Assembly (NCBI GenBank): GCA_902521805.1
Contig: CABYTL010000001.1
Coordinates: forward strand, 123,167 to 187,166
Reading direction: 5' to 3'
Source of the DNA: an uncultured Pelagibacteraceae bacterium
GTDB lineage: Bacteria > Pseudomonadota > Alphaproteobacteria > Pelagibacterales > Pelagibacteraceae
Length of the DNA stretch: 64,000 nt
Below are positions 9,282 through 18,416 of this stretch, piece after piece. The notes under the pieces are model-generated. The model saw only the letters and a list, made by a program, of their open reading frames with translations. It was not told the DNA's origin and did not search any database. How positions within the stretch are numbered: position 1 is the first letter of the stretch; each line of letters opens with the position of its first letter. The position numbers were made by a program, and so were the translations under genes.

Positions 9282-9964
9282 TGAATTGGGACGATACAGG
9301 CTTTTTACTATCTAAGCTTAAATATAACGAAAATTCTCTAATAACAGAGTTTTTTACTCAAGAGCATGGTAAAGTAACAGGCATAATATTTGGCGGTACT
9401 TCAAAAAAAATAAAAAATTACTTACAAATAGGAAATCAATTATCTCTAAATTATAATTCAAAATCTGTAAATAGAGTTGGTTATTTTAAGATAGAGATTT
9501 TAAAAGCTTTTTCTCCTATGTATTTTGACGAACATAACAAGTTATATTGTATTTCATCAGCTATGAATTTGATTAAATTATTAACTGCTGAGTCTCAAAC
9601 TAATATAAAAATATATGAACTTATAAAAAATTTTTATTTAATTTTATCAAACAAAGACTGGTTACAGAATTATATTTATTGGGAATTAAAACTATTAAGC
9701 GTGTTAGGTTATAATTTGGATTTTAACACAATTGTTAATAAAAAAATAATAAATAATAAAACATTATACGTTGCTGAGACATCTTCAGAAATAAAAGTTG
9801 TTCCAGATTTTCTTATTCATAAAGACAAATCAATAGAAGATTTTAAGACTTTATTAGATGGTTTAAAATTAGTTGGAGATTATATGGATAAAACAATTTT
9901 GAAACCTAATAATTTAAACCTCCCAATAAGTAGAAATCAATTTGTGAACTCGCTTAAAAACTAA
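9281..9964 (+). CDS. recO: DNA repair protein RecO
   Basis: RecO helps load RecA onto SSB-coated DNA in the RecFOR pathway. The 227-residue protein has the N-terminal OB-fold start (DDTGFLLSKLKYNENSLI), the GKVTGIIFGG turn and a helical C-terminal part. The call rests on these and on its place after rnc. No zinc-finger cysteines are visible. It ends the dapA operon and overlaps the hemB 3' end by four bases, tail to tail. Confidence 0.9.
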   Translation: MNWDDTGFLLSKLKYNENSLITEFFTQEHGKVTGIIFGGTSKKIKNYLQIGNQLSLNYNSKSVNRVGYFKIEILKAFSPMYFDEHNKLYCISSAMNLIKLLTAESQTNIKIYELIKNFYLILSNKDWLQNYIYWELKLLSVLGYNLDFNTIVNKKIINNKTLYVAETSSEIKVVPDFLIHKDKSIEDFKTLLDGLKLVGDYMDKTILKPNNLNLPISRNQFVNSLKN

Positions 9965-10956
9965 ATTAAAATTTTATTTATTCGATCTGCGTAATAACTT
10001 ATGATGGCTGTAGCTCCAGCTCTTTTAAATGCCATTAAACTTTCGTATATTGCATCTTTATTTATGAATCCTTTTTTTATTGCATTTGAAATTAAACTAT
10101 ATTCTCCTGAAACTTGATAAGCTAAAACAGGTATCTTAAATTTTTCTTTAATTGATTTAATAATATCTAAATAAGGCATTCCTGGTTTTATCATAACCAT
10201 ATCTGCTCCTTCTTTTATATCTAGGGCAACTTCTCTTAAAGCTTCATCACTATTTTTAAAGTCCATTTGATAAGTTTTTTTGTTCCCTTTTAAAGATTTT
10301 TTTGATCCTACAGCATCTCTAAAAGGTCCATAAAAATTAGATGCATATTTAACTGCATATGAAAGAAGCAAAACATCATTATATCCAGATTTATCTAAAG
10401 CTTTTCTAATTTTTCCAATTCTTCCATCCATCATGTCAGAAGGTGCTAAAATATCACAACCCATCTGTGCTTGAAGCAAAGATTGATTTACTAAAAGATC
10501 AACAGTTTCATCATTGATAATTTTATTTGATTTAATTAATCCATCATGTCCATGCGAAGTATAAGGATCCAAAGCAACATCACACATAATTCCTATTTGG
10601 TTCTTATATTTTTTTTTAATTTCTATTATTGCCTTACAAACTAAATTATTTTCATTCAGTGATTCTGAGCCTGTCTGATTTTTCAAATTATTATTTGTTT
10701 TAGGAAAAAGAGCAACTGTTGGTATACCTTTTTTGATTGCTCTATCTACTACCTGAGATAATCTATTTATTGAATATCTATAAACTTCTGGCATGGATGA
10801 TATCGATACTTTTTTGTTTGATCCTTCAATTAAAAATATTGGTAAAATAAAATCACTTGGGCTTAAGGTGTTTTCTTGAATTAATTTTCTAGACCAAGAA
10901 TACTTTCTATTTCTTCTAAGTCTCAATTCTGGATATCTACCTGTAATCATGTTCAA
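9961..10956 (-). CDS. hemB: delta-aminolevulinic acid dehydratase (porphobilinogen synthase)
   Basis: HemB condenses two 5-aminolevulinates to porphobilinogen for heme. The 331-residue protein has both active-site lysines, in SYAVKYASNFYGPFRD and MVMIKPGMPYLD. The metal-site segment reads DVALDPYTSHGHDG, with Ala and Asp where zinc-type enzymes have Cys; this indicates the magnesium-type enzyme. The gene is transcribed alone, convergent with recO and divergent from the hydroxylase at 11042. Confidence 0.96.
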   Translation of the reverse strand: MNMITGRYPELRLRRNRKYSWSRKLIQENTLSPSDFILPIFLIEGSNKKVSISSMPEVYRYSINRLSQVVDRAIKKGIPTVALFPKTNNNLKNQTGSESLNENNLVCKAIIEIKKKYKNQIGIMCDVALDPYTSHGHDGLIKSNKIINDETVDLLVNQSLLQAQMGCDILAPSDMMDGRIGKIRKALDKSGYNDVLLLSYAVKYASNFYGPFRDAVGSKKSLKGNKKTYQMDFKNSDEALREVALDIKEGADMVMIKPGMPYLDIIKSIKEKFKIPVLAYQVSGEYSLISNAIKKGFINKDAIYESLMAFKRAGATAIISYYADRINKILI

Positions 10957-10993
10957 TAATATTTGTAATATGCGACAAATGTTATATACAAAT

Positions 10994-11011
10994 ATATCTT
11001 AAAAAAGATAT
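10994..11011. repeat. short inverted repeat in the hemB/hydroxylase divergent region
   Basis: ATATCTT and AAGATAT form a perfect 7-base inverted repeat with a four-A loop, midway between two divergent genes. It could be an operator or only chance in AT-rich DNA. No T run follows on either side, so it is not an intrinsic terminator. Confidence 0.3.
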
Positions 11012-11022
11012 TAAACAACATC

Positions 11023-11028
11023 AGGAGG
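11023..11028 (+). promoter_or_regulatory. strong Shine-Dalgarno sequence AGGAGG
   Basis: AGGAGG lies 13 bases before the ATG at 11042, longer than the usual 5-9 base spacing. Full anti-SD matches are rare in this window, where most genes have none. No alternative in-frame start exists between it and the ATG, because the upstream codons run into a stop. Confidence 0.55.
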
Positions 11029-11041
11029 CAATAATTACCAA

Positions 11042-11632
11042 ATGATTCTAAATTTTAATGATTTCCAAAAACAAGATATTAGATTTGATATTTTCAAGCT
11101 TCAAGAAGCGTACAATGAGGTATTGGCTATAAAAGGATTTGTTGGTGTAAATGGCGTCTCAAATTTTGGTGCAATATCACTAACTCAAATACCTGGTGAT
11201 CCAGACTCGATTAAGGGCAACAAAGTTAGAGGTGTCTTCTGGACAAAACCAGACTCATCTGGAAAAGAATCAATGCGAGACCAAATTATAGATGAGTCAG
11301 CTTATTCAGAATTTATAGCAGATTTTAAAAAAACTTATTTTAAGGAAGTCTTCGATGTTTTATCTTCAAAATATAAATTGGGAAGAGTAAGAGTTTTGCT
11401 TAAAGAGCCAAGGTCTACTCTAAGTTGGCATCGAGATCCTGAACCAAGACTTCATATCCCAATTATCACTAATCCTGGATCAATTATGGTAATAGATAAT
11501 GTTGCAAAACACATGCCAGCAGATGGATCGGTTTGGATTACAAATAACACAAAATATCACAATGCTTTTAATGGTGGGGAAGAAAACAGAATTCACTTAG
11601 TAGCATGTGTTTTAGATTATAAATTTAATTAA
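11042..11632 (+). CDS. aspartyl/asparaginyl beta-hydroxylase-like 2-oxoglutarate dioxygenase
   Basis: This is probably an Fe(II)/2-oxoglutarate oxygenase of the aspartyl/asparaginyl beta-hydroxylase-like family. The 196-residue protein has the iron-binding HxD in SWHRDPEPRLHIPI, a distal His in KYHNAFNGG and the 2-oxoglutarate-binding Arg in ENRIHLVAC, in the family order and spacing. No signal peptide or membrane segment is seen, so it should be cytosolic. The substrate is unknown. It leads the run into rpiB and glyA, with a one-base gap to rpiB. Confidence 0.7.
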   Translation: MILNFNDFQKQDIRFDIFKLQEAYNEVLAIKGFVGVNGVSNFGAISLTQIPGDPDSIKGNKVRGVFWTKPDSSGKESMRDQIIDESAYSEFIADFKKTYFKEVFDVLSSKYKLGRVRVLLKEPRSTLSWHRDPEPRLHIPIITNPGSIMVIDNVAKHMPADGSVWITNNTKYHNAFNGGEENRIHLVACVLDYKFN

Positions 11633-11633
11633 T

Positions 11634-12059
11634 TTGAAAAAGATATATATTTCATCTGATCATGCTGGTTTCAGCCTTAAAGAACAAATAAAAAAAAAAT
11701 TTTTAATGAAATTTAGGTTTGAGGACCTAGGAACTTACGACTCAAAAAATTCTGTAAATTATCCAGATTACGCACATAAGCTGTGTAAAAAAGTAGCTAA
11801 TAATAGTAAAAATATAGGTATTCTAGTGTGTGGCTCCGGAATCGGTATGTCAATGGCTGCAAATAGGCATAAAAAAATAAGAGCTGCCGTATGTTATTCC
11901 GTTAAAAATACAAAATTATCTAGATTGCATAACAATGCAAATATTATTACATTAGGGTCTAGATTAATAAAAAAAAAAATTGCTTTCAAATGTATTGATG
12001 TTTTTTTAAACACAAAGTTTGAAAGAGGAAGGCACTTAAAAAGAATAAAGAAGATTTAA
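11634..12059 (+). CDS. rpiB: ribose-5-phosphate isomerase B
   Basis: RpiB interconverts ribose 5-phosphate and ribulose 5-phosphate. The 141-residue protein starts at TTG and shows [15 protein letters not shown], the catalytic-loop region [17 protein letters not shown] and the [14 protein letters not shown] segment. A 10-base A run near the start remains in frame, which contrasts with the broken runs in hom. It is two bases from glyA, the usual alphaproteobacterial pairing. Confidence 0.92.
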   Translation: MKKIYISSDHAGFSLKEQIKKKFLMKFRFEDLGTYDSKNSVNYPDYAHKLCKKVANNSKNIGILVCGSGIGMSMAANRHKKIRAAVCYSVKNTKLSRLHNNANIITLGSRLIKKKIAFKCIDVFLNTKFERGRHLKRIKKI

Positions 12060-12061
12060 TT

Positions 12062-13369
12062 ATGTCTAGCGAAAAAAATTATTTAAATGACAGTTACAAA
12101 AGTTTTTTTGAAGATAGTCTATCTAAAAAAGATCCAGATCTTTATAAAGCTATTAAAGATGAATTAGTCAGACAACAGCAGCATATAGAATTAATAGCTT
12201 CAGAGAATATAGTTTCCCAAGCAGTTTTAGAAGCTCAAGGATCAGTGTTAACAAATAAATATGCGGAAGGTTATCCAGGAAAAAGATATTATAATGGATG
12301 TGAACATGTAGATGTTGCTGAAAATCTTGCTATAGAAAGATTAAAAAAATTATTCAATTGTAAATTTGCAAATGCACAACCACATTCAGGTGCTCAAGCT
12401 AACGGAGCAGTTTTTTTGGCTTTGCTTAGTCCTGGGGATAAATTCATGGGTATGAGTTTAAATTCTGGAGGACATATAACTCATGGTCTAAAAATTTCTA
12501 TGTCAGGCAAATGGTTTGATGCAATCGGATACGATGTTGATAAGAAATCTGAATTAATAGATTATGATAATGTTGAGAAATTAGCTTTAGAGCATAAACC
12601 AAAATTAATCATTGCTGGTGGAAGTGCATATTCAAGAGTTATAGATTTTAAAAGATTTAGAGAGATTGCTGACAAAGTTGGAGCTTATTTAATGATTGAT
12701 ATGGCTCATTTCTCTGGCTTAGTCGCTGGTAAAGGATATCCAAACCCGTGTGATTATGCTCATGTTGTTACTTCAACAACTCATAAAGTTTTTAGAAGTG
12801 CAAGAGGGGGAATTATTTTAACTAATCATGAGGATCTTGCAAAAAAATTTAATACTGCTGTTTTTCCGGGCTATCAAGGGGGTCCTTTGATGCACATTAT
12901 AGCTGCTAAAGCAGCTGGCTTTCTTGAAGCATTACAACCTGAGTTTAAAGATTATATAAAAAGTGTTCTAGCTAACGCAAAAATACTTGCTGAAACTTTA
13001 AAAAATAATGGATTTAAGATTTATTCCGATGGAACTGATACTCATTTAATGTTAGTGGATTTAAGACCTTATAATATTAAAGGTAATCTTGCCGCCGAGA
13101 GTTTATCAAGAGCAAACATTACCTGTAATAAAAATGGAATTCCTTTCGATACAGAAAAACCAATGATTACTTCAGGTATAAGACTTGGAACTCAAGCAGC
13201 TACTACACGTGGTTTTGGACTTAATGAATTTAAAACCGTAGGTGAGTTAATTACAAAAAATTTAAAAGGTTTATCAGAAAACCCAAAAGATAATTCTAAA
13301 ATTGAAAATGAAGTAAGAAATGAAGTTATTTCATTAACTTCATCGTTTCCAATATATAAAAACCTATAA
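12062..13369 (+). CDS. glyA: serine hydroxymethyltransferase
   Basis: GlyA converts serine and tetrahydrofolate to glycine and methylene-tetrahydrofolate, using PLP. The 435-residue protein contains [32 protein letters not shown], the PLP-lysine segment [14 protein letters not shown] and [11 protein letters not shown]. It sits two bases after rpiB and three before nrdR. No glycine riboswitch can fit upstream, because the gap is two bases. Confidence 0.97.
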   Translation: MSSEKNYLNDSYKSFFEDSLSKKDPDLYKAIKDELVRQQQHIELIASENIVSQAVLEAQGSVLTNKYAEGYPGKRYYNGCEHVDVAENLAIERLKKLFNCKFANAQPHSGAQANGAVFLALLSPGDKFMGMSLNSGGHITHGLKISMSGKWFDAIGYDVDKKSELIDYDNVEKLALEHKPKLIIAGGSAYSRVIDFKRFREIADKVGAYLMIDMAHFSGLVAGKGYPNPCDYAHVVTSTTHKVFRSARGGIILTNHEDLAKKFNTAVFPGYQGGPLMHIIAAKAAGFLEALQPEFKDYIKSVLANAKILAETLKNNGFKIYSDGTDTHLMLVDLRPYNIKGNLAAESLSRANITCNKNGIPFDTEKPMITSGIRLGTQAATTRGFGLNEFKTVGELITKNLKGLSENPKDNSKIENEVRNEVISLTSSFPIYKNL

Positions 13370-13372
13370 TTA

Positions 13373-13831
13373 ATGATTTGTTCAATATGTAAAAAAGGGG
13401 AGACCTCTGTTGTCGACTCTCGACCAACAGAAGACGGTGCAGCTATTAGAAGAAGAAGACTTTGTGTATGTGGTGCACGATTCACCACATTTGAAAGAGT
13501 TCAATTTAGAGAAATTATGGTGATAAAAAAAAATGGAAGAAAATCTGCATTTGATAGAGATAAATTATCAAAATCTATTTATATAGCTCTAAAAAAAAGA
13601 CCATTAGACACCGAGACAGTTGAAAAATTTATTAGTAAAATTTCAAGATCTGTAGAGGATCTTGGGCAAAATGAAATTTCATCTAATACTATAGGCACAA
13701 TGGTTATGGATGGATTAAAAGAACTAGATCCTGTTGCTTACGTAAGATTTGCATCTGTCTATAGAAATTTTAGAGAAGAAAAAGATTTTGTACAATTCGT
13801 GGACAAACTTGATGTCTACAAAAAAAGATAA
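13373..13831 (+). CDS. nrdR: transcriptional repressor NrdR with an altered zinc ribbon
   Basis: NrdR represses ribonucleotide reductase genes through a zinc ribbon and an ATP-cone. The 152-residue protein has Cys3 and Cys6, the IRRRR helix, and then Cys31 and Cys33 spaced CxC where the family normally has CxxC. The ATP-cone follows ([17 protein letters not shown], about 47-137), ending [13 protein letters not shown]. The glyA-nrdR-ribD order is standard for alphaproteobacteria. The family is certain; the zinc-site spacing is the odd feature. Confidence 0.95.
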   Translation: MICSICKKGETSVVDSRPTEDGAAIRRRRLCVCGARFTTFERVQFREIMVIKKNGRKSAFDRDKLSKSIYIALKKRPLDTETVEKFISKISRSVEDLGQNEISSNTIGTMVMDGLKELDPVAYVRFASVYRNFREEKDFVQFVDKLDVYKKR

Positions 13832-14918
13832 ATTTTCAATAAAAGATAGAACATATATGGAGATAGCCCTTAAATTGGCTAAGTCCAGATATGGTCATAC
13901 GGGATCTAATCCATCTGTGGGGTGTGTTATTGTCAAAAATGATAAAATAATCTCGATAGGTCAGACTTCAATTAATGGAAGACCTCATTCAGAATTTAAT
14001 GCTATAAAAAATTCTATAGAAAATTTAGAAGGATCTAGAATGTATGTTACTTTAGAACCATGCTGTCATCAAGGTGTGACACCACCATGCACAAATTTAA
14101 TCATCAAATCCAAAATCTCTGAAGTAATTTATTCAGTTTCAGATATAGATATTAGAGTTAAGAATAAAAGTTTTAAAATTTTAAAATCAAAAGGAATCAA
14201 AGTCAAAAAAGGACTTCTTGAAGAAAAAGTTAAAAACTTTTATTCAACATATTTTTTTAATAGAAAAAAAAAATTACCATTTGTCACTGGCAAAATAGCT
14301 GTTTCAAAAAATAATCTGATTTATAGTAAAATAGATAAAAAAATTACCAATACAAAATCTGACAATTTTACTCATTTATTAAGATATAAAAATGATTCAT
14401 TAATGATTTCATATAAAACCTTGAATAATGATAATCCAAAATTAAATTGTAGATTAAAGGGGTTAAAAAAATACTCACCAAAAAGAATTATCTTAGATAA
14501 TAAACTTAATACTAATATTAAAAGTTTTATTATAAATACAGCTAATAAATCTAATACTATTATTTTTTACAATGAGGCAGATAAATCACGTGTTTTGAAT
14601 TTTAAGAAAAAAAAAATAAAGTTAATTAAATCTAAAATTAATAATCATGGAAGATTTGATATCAAAATTATACTAAAGAAATTATATAAATTAAATTGTA
14701 GGAATTTGCTAATAGAGGGTGGAAATTCATTAACACACCATCTATTAAAAAACAAAATTTTCAATAGATTTTATCTTTATGAAGGCAATAAAAAACTTTC
14801 AAAAAAAACAGAATATTTGAATTTTAATAGTTTTGATTTGTTGGAAAAAAAATATAAAAAAAGAAATAACTTAAAACTAAATTTAGGAAAAAACAAAATT
14901 ACATTGTATATAAACTAA
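13812..14918 (+). CDS. ribD: bifunctional diaminohydroxyphosphoribosylaminopyrimidine deaminase / reductase
   Basis: RibD performs the second and third steps of riboflavin synthesis. The deaminase domain has the zinc motif [10 protein letters not shown] and [12 protein letters not shown]; the reductase domain ends with [16 protein letters not shown] chose the ATG at 13812 (368 residues, 20-base overlap with nrdR) because it places the conserved [10 protein letters not shown] near the N terminus. An upstream in-frame start at 13749 would lie much deeper in nrdR. The reductase half is very Lys/Asn-rich and diverged. Confidence 0.92.
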   Translation: MSTKKDKFSIKDRTYMEIALKLAKSRYGHTGSNPSVGCVIVKNDKIISIGQTSINGRPHSEFNAIKNSIENLEGSRMYVTLEPCCHQGVTPPCTNLIIKSKISEVIYSVSDIDIRVKNKSFKILKSKGIKVKKGLLEEKVKNFYSTYFFNRKKKLPFVTGKIAVSKNNLIYSKIDKKITNTKSDNFTHLLRYKNDSLMISYKTLNNDNPKLNCRLKGLKKYSPKRIILDNKLNTNIKSFIINTANKSNTIIFYNEADKSRVLNFKKKKIKLIKSKINNHGRFDIKIILKKLYKLNCRNLLIEGGNSLTHHLLKNKIFNRFYLYEGNKKLSKKTEYLNFNSFDLLEKKYKKRNNLKLNLGKNKITLYIN

Positions 14919-14919
14919 T

Positions 14920-15513
14920 ATGTTTAATGGGATAATTTATAATCAAGGTTTAATCAAAAAAATTGTTAAAAGACCTAAAGGTATTAATATATTTGTAAAA
15001 AGTAATCTAAAAATATCCAATAAAGATATTGGATTATCAGTAGCTTGTGATGGAGTATGTCTAACATTAATTTCGTATAGATCTAGATTAATGGAATTTT
15101 ATCTTTCAAAAGAAACAATAATAAGATCTAAATTTAAATTTCTTAAAATTAACGATGTAATTAATTTGGAATTACCTTTAAAGTACGGGACAAAAATCTC
15201 AGGGCATATTTGTCAAGGACATGTTGATACTGTTGCGAAAGTTTTAAGTATCAAAAAAATTGATAAATCTTTTATTTTTGATTTTGAAATACCCAAAAAA
15301 GAAAGAAAACATCTTATTGAAAAAGCATCGATTTGTGTGAACGGAATATCACTTACAATTTCAAAAGTAACAAAAAAAGGTTTTGAAATTTGGATAATTC
15401 CACATACTTACAAAGAAACTAATTTATCAAAACTTAATAATTTAGGCTTGGTAAATATTGAGATAGATATCTTATCTAAATACGTTAGAAATTATTTCTA
15501 TGAAAAAAAATAA
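14920..15513 (+). CDS. ribE: riboflavin synthase, alpha subunit
   Basis: This enzyme dismutates two lumazines to riboflavin and pyrimidinedione. The 197-residue protein has two tandem lumazine-binding repeats: MFNGII with SVACDGVCLTLI in the first, and GHICQGHVDTVAKV with CVNGISLTISKV in the second. Length is normal. It starts one base after ribD ends and overlaps ribB by 14 bases. Confidence 0.94.
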   Translation: MFNGIIYNQGLIKKIVKRPKGINIFVKSNLKISNKDIGLSVACDGVCLTLISYRSRLMEFYLSKETIIRSKFKFLKINDVINLELPLKYGTKISGHICQGHVDTVAKVLSIKKIDKSFIFDFEIPKKERKHLIEKASICVNGISLTISKVTKKGFEIWIIPHTYKETNLSKLNNLGLVNIEIDILSKYVRNYFYEKK

Positions 15514-16600
15514 TTTCGCACCTATAGAAACAATTATAAATGTTGCCAAAAAAGGTGGTATGTTTATCTTAGTAGATGACGAAAAAAGAGAGAATGAGGG
15601 CGACTTAGTAATATCATCATCGGATTCTACAGCAAAAAATATTAATTTCATGGCAAAACATGGTCGAGGATTAATTTGTTTAGCGTTAGATAGTTTGCAA
15701 GCTAAAAAATTGAATCTATCTTTAATGTCACCTGTAAATCAATCACGAAATAAAACTGCTTTTACAATTTCCATAGAGGCAAAAAAAGGGATTACAACTG
15801 GTATATCAGCTAAGGACAGAGCTAAGACAATTAAAATTGCATCAAAAAAAAATGCTAACAAAAAAGAAATAGTATCACCTGGTCATATTTTTCCAATTAT
15901 TGCCAAAGATGGTGGTGTTCTTGTAAGAGCGGGTCATACCGAAGCATCTGTAGATATTTCTAAATTGGCAAAAAAAAATAATTCAGCGGTTATTTGTGAA
16001 ATTATGAATGAGAATGGAACAATGGCTAAAGGACAAGATTTATTTAATTTTGCTGAAAAACATAAACTTAAGATTGGAAAAATAGAAGATTTAATTGCTT
16101 ATAGATTAAAAAAAGAAAAACTTATTAAACTAAAAAAGCAAAGTAAAATTGAAGTAAAAAAACAGAAATATAAAATTAGAATTTATGAAAATTTATTAGA
16201 CGGTTCTGAACATTTTGTTTTAATTAAAGGAAAAATAAAAAAAGAAATCCTTCCAAGAGTAAGAGTTATTTCTTCTAATGTAGTCCAAAATTATTTGTTA
16301 AATCAACAATTACCAAATTCTTTTAACAAAACATTAAATTATTTTAAAAAATATCAAAATTGTGTTCTAGTATTTATTAAAGACTCAAATTTAAAGTCTG
16401 TGTCACAAACACTTAAAAATTTTAATAATAAGCAAATAAATAAAAAAAGTAATGAAAAATCAATTCGAAATTACGGAATTGGAGCACAAATTATAAAAGA
16501 TCTTAAAATTAAAAATATGATATTAATAACCAAATCTCCAAAAAAAGTTATCGGATTAGATGGATATGGTATAAAGATTAAAAGACAGGAGTTAATTTAA
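15500..16600 (+). CDS. ribB: 3,4-dihydroxy-2-butanone 4-phosphate synthase with degenerate second domain (RibBX type)
   Basis: The N-terminal domain (about 1-205) makes the four-carbon unit of riboflavin from ribulose 5-phosphate: VDDEKRENEGDLV, HGRGLICLAL, ISAKDRAKTI and RAGHTEASVD are all present. The C-terminal domain (about 206-366) resembles GTP cyclohydrolase II at its end (IRNYGIGAQII, GLDGYGIKI) but has none of the zinc cysteines of the normal CxxDCxxQ region. It therefore matches the described RibBX variant, and cyclohydrolase activity is not expected. It overlaps ribE and shares TAATG with ribH. Confidence 0.92.
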   Translation: MKKNNFAPIETIINVAKKGGMFILVDDEKRENEGDLVISSSDSTAKNINFMAKHGRGLICLALDSLQAKKLNLSLMSPVNQSRNKTAFTISIEAKKGITTGISAKDRAKTIKIASKKNANKKEIVSPGHIFPIIAKDGGVLVRAGHTEASVDISKLAKKNNSAVICEIMNENGTMAKGQDLFNFAEKHKLKIGKIEDLIAYRLKKEKLIKLKKQSKIEVKKQKYKIRIYENLLDGSEHFVLIKGKIKKEILPRVRVISSNVVQNYLLNQQLPNSFNKTLNYFKKYQNCVLVFIKDSNLKSVSQTLKNFNNKQINKKSNEKSIRNYGIGAQIIKDLKIKNMILITKSPKKVIGLDGYGIKIKRQELI

Positions 16601-16989
16601 TGAAAAAAAAATTTCTTTTAGTAATTGCAAACTATTATAAAGATATTTCAAAAGGTTTATTAAAAAGTGCTTTAAAAAGTATTCCAAAATCAAACATTGT
16701 TAAGATTATTTATGTCCCAGGAACTTTCGAAATACCCGTTACAATTTCTAAAAATATAAAAAGATATGACGCATTTTTAGCTTTGGGCTGTGTTATTAAA
16801 GGTAAAACTCCTCATTTCGATTTTATTTCTCAAGCATCAACTAATGCGATTATGGATTTGTCTGTATTAAGTAAAAAACCAATAGGTAATGGTATAATCA
16901 CTTGTCTTAACATGGCTCAAGCAAAATTAAGAAAAAAAAAAGGATCAGAAGCTGCAAAAGCAGTAATTTCTATTTTAACACAAAAATGA
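16600..16989 (+). CDS. ribH: 6,7-dimethyl-8-ribityllumazine synthase
   Basis: RibH condenses the pyrimidine and the four-carbon unit to lumazine. The 129-residue protein contains VPGTFEIPVTISK, LGCVIKGKTPHFDFI with the catalytic His, and KPIGNGIITCLNMAQA. It is shorter than the usual 150-160 residues, mainly at the N terminus. It overlaps nusB by four bases (ATGA). Confidence 0.93.
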   Translation: MKKKFLLVIANYYKDISKGLLKSALKSIPKSNIVKIIYVPGTFEIPVTISKNIKRYDAFLALGCVIKGKTPHFDFISQASTNAIMDLSVLSKKPIGNGIITCLNMAQAKLRKKKGSEAAKAVISILTQK

Positions 16990-17387
16990 GAACATTTTTT
17001 AGTCCTAAAAATAATCCAAGAGTAATTATTATTCAAAAATTATACGGTAGTTATTATAATGAAACAGATTTAGATTTTCCAAAACATAGATTTAGAAAAT
17101 TTATCAAAGATACAGTTTTAGGAACGATTGAAAGAAATGATCTTATTTTAGAAGAATTAAACAAAAAATTAGGTGATAAATTTATTATTAATAAATTAGA
17201 TAAAGTTTTTCAAACTATTTTAAAAGCTGCAACATATGAAATAATGTATAAACCTAATTTATCAATAAATATCATAATTAAAGAATATTTAAACTCATCA
17301 AATTTTTTTCTTGAAGATTCACAAACTAAATATCTAAACGCTTTATTGGATGATATTGGAAAAAAATTAAGATCAACTAATGCATGA
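16986..17387 (+). CDS. nusB: transcription antitermination protein NusB
   Basis: NusB binds boxA with S10 (NusE) during rRNA transcription antitermination. The 133-residue helical protein has AATYEIMYKPNLSINIIIKEYL, matching the conserved A-x-YE and I-N-E-Y/A core, and ends with the FLNALLDDI-like helix. The ribH-nusB-thiL order supports the call. The sequence is otherwise quite diverged. Confidence 0.88.
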   Translation: MRTFFSPKNNPRVIIIQKLYGSYYNETDLDFPKHRFRKFIKDTVLGTIERNDLILEELNKKLGDKFIINKLDKVFQTILKAATYEIMYKPNLSINIIIKEYLNSSNFFLEDSQTKYLNALLDDIGKKLRSTNA

Positions 17388-18339
17388 ATTTGAAATAATA
17401 AATAAATATTTTACTAAATTATCAAAAAATAACAAAACTGCACTAGGCCTTAATGATGATGTTTTTTTTGATAAAAAAAGAGGCGTTGTTATTTCTGTAG
17501 ATACTTACAATATAGGATCTCATTTTATTGATTTTAAATCACCCGAACTTGTAATTAAAAAAATTTTACGTTCCTCATTATCAGATTTGATTTGCAAAGG
17601 CGTAAAACCAGAATTTTATTTTATCTCTGCCTCAGGTAATAAAAAAACTTTTTCCAAAAAAAATTTAAATAAAATTTCAAACTCCTTAAAAAAGGAACAC
17701 ATTAAATATAATATTAATTTATGTGGTGGAGATACAACCTTTTCTAACAAATTAAGTTTTACTATAGTTTCTTTAGGCTATTCAAATAAGATTGTGTTAA
17801 GAAATAAAGCAAAATTAAATGATGATATATACTTAACTGGTAATGTTGGTGATAGTTTTCTAGGATTACAGATATTAAAAAAAAAGATTAAAGTTAATAA
17901 AAAGTTATCAAATTTTTTTATAAAAAAATACTATCACCCTGAATTACAAACTAAGTTTACAAATTATCTTCAAAAATATGCCAATTCTTCAATTGATATT
18001 TCTGATGGGTTAATTGATGACTTAAAAAAAATGTTGAATAAACAAAATTTATCATTTGAACTATTTGAGAACAAAATACCTATTTCAACACAATTAGCCA
18101 GTTTGATTAAAACTAGAAAATTACAAAAAAAAAACTTGATTTCTAATGGAGATGATTATCAGATACTTTTTACTGCAACTGAAAAAAAAGCCAGAATCAT
18201 TAAAAACATTTCTAGGATTGAGAGTATAAAAATAACAAAAATTGGGAAAATAGTATCAGATAAAAAAAGTTCTGTGATGTTTGATGAAAAAGGCAAGAAA
18301 ATAAAGGTTAAAAACCAGGGATATATTCATTACTTTTAA
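17380..18339 (+). CDS. thiL: thiamine-monophosphate kinase
   Basis: ThiL phosphorylates thiamine monophosphate to the active pyrophosphate. The 319-residue protein shows GLNDDVFF and [12 protein letters not shown] (metal binding), [26 protein letters not shown] and [13 protein letters not shown], the AIR-synthase-like fold pattern. It overlaps nusB by eight bases, a standard neighbour pair in alphaproteobacteria. Confidence 0.92.
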   Translation: MHEFEIINKYFTKLSKNNKTALGLNDDVFFDKKRGVVISVDTYNIGSHFIDFKSPELVIKKILRSSLSDLICKGVKPEFYFISASGNKKTFSKKNLNKISNSLKKEHIKYNINLCGGDTTFSNKLSFTIVSLGYSNKIVLRNKAKLNDDIYLTGNVGDSFLGLQILKKKIKVNKKLSNFFIKKYYHPELQTKFTNYLQKYANSSIDISDGLIDDLKKMLNKQNLSFELFENKIPISTQLASLIKTRKLQKKNLISNGDDYQILFTATEKKARIIKNISRIESIKITKIGKIVSDKKSSVMFDEKGKKIKVKNQGYIHYF

Positions 18340-18349
18340 AAGTTAAATA

Positions 18350-18377
18350 TTGTCTTTTTTATCTTTTTTTGTATTGT
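18350..18377 (+). promoter_or_regulatory. possible promoter for hppA
   Basis: TTGTCT (18350-18355) and TATTGT (18372-18377) are separated by 16 bases, in the only sizeable gap of this operon. A start near 18384 would leave a leader of about 33 bases before the ATG at 18417. T-rich DNA makes chance matches easy, so this is tentative. Confidence 0.3.
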
Positions 18378-18416
18378 CCGGGCTTAAATTTTATAACCAA
18401 TAAACTTAAGGTAATT

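Noticed and set aside
11691..11702. Frameshift at the long A run in rpiB (and the one in lepB)
   Set aside because: Both runs stay in frame with conserved protein on each side, so long A runs alone do not break genes here.
12055..12065. Glycine riboswitch upstream of glyA
   Set aside because: Only two bases separate rpiB and glyA, so no aptamer can fit.
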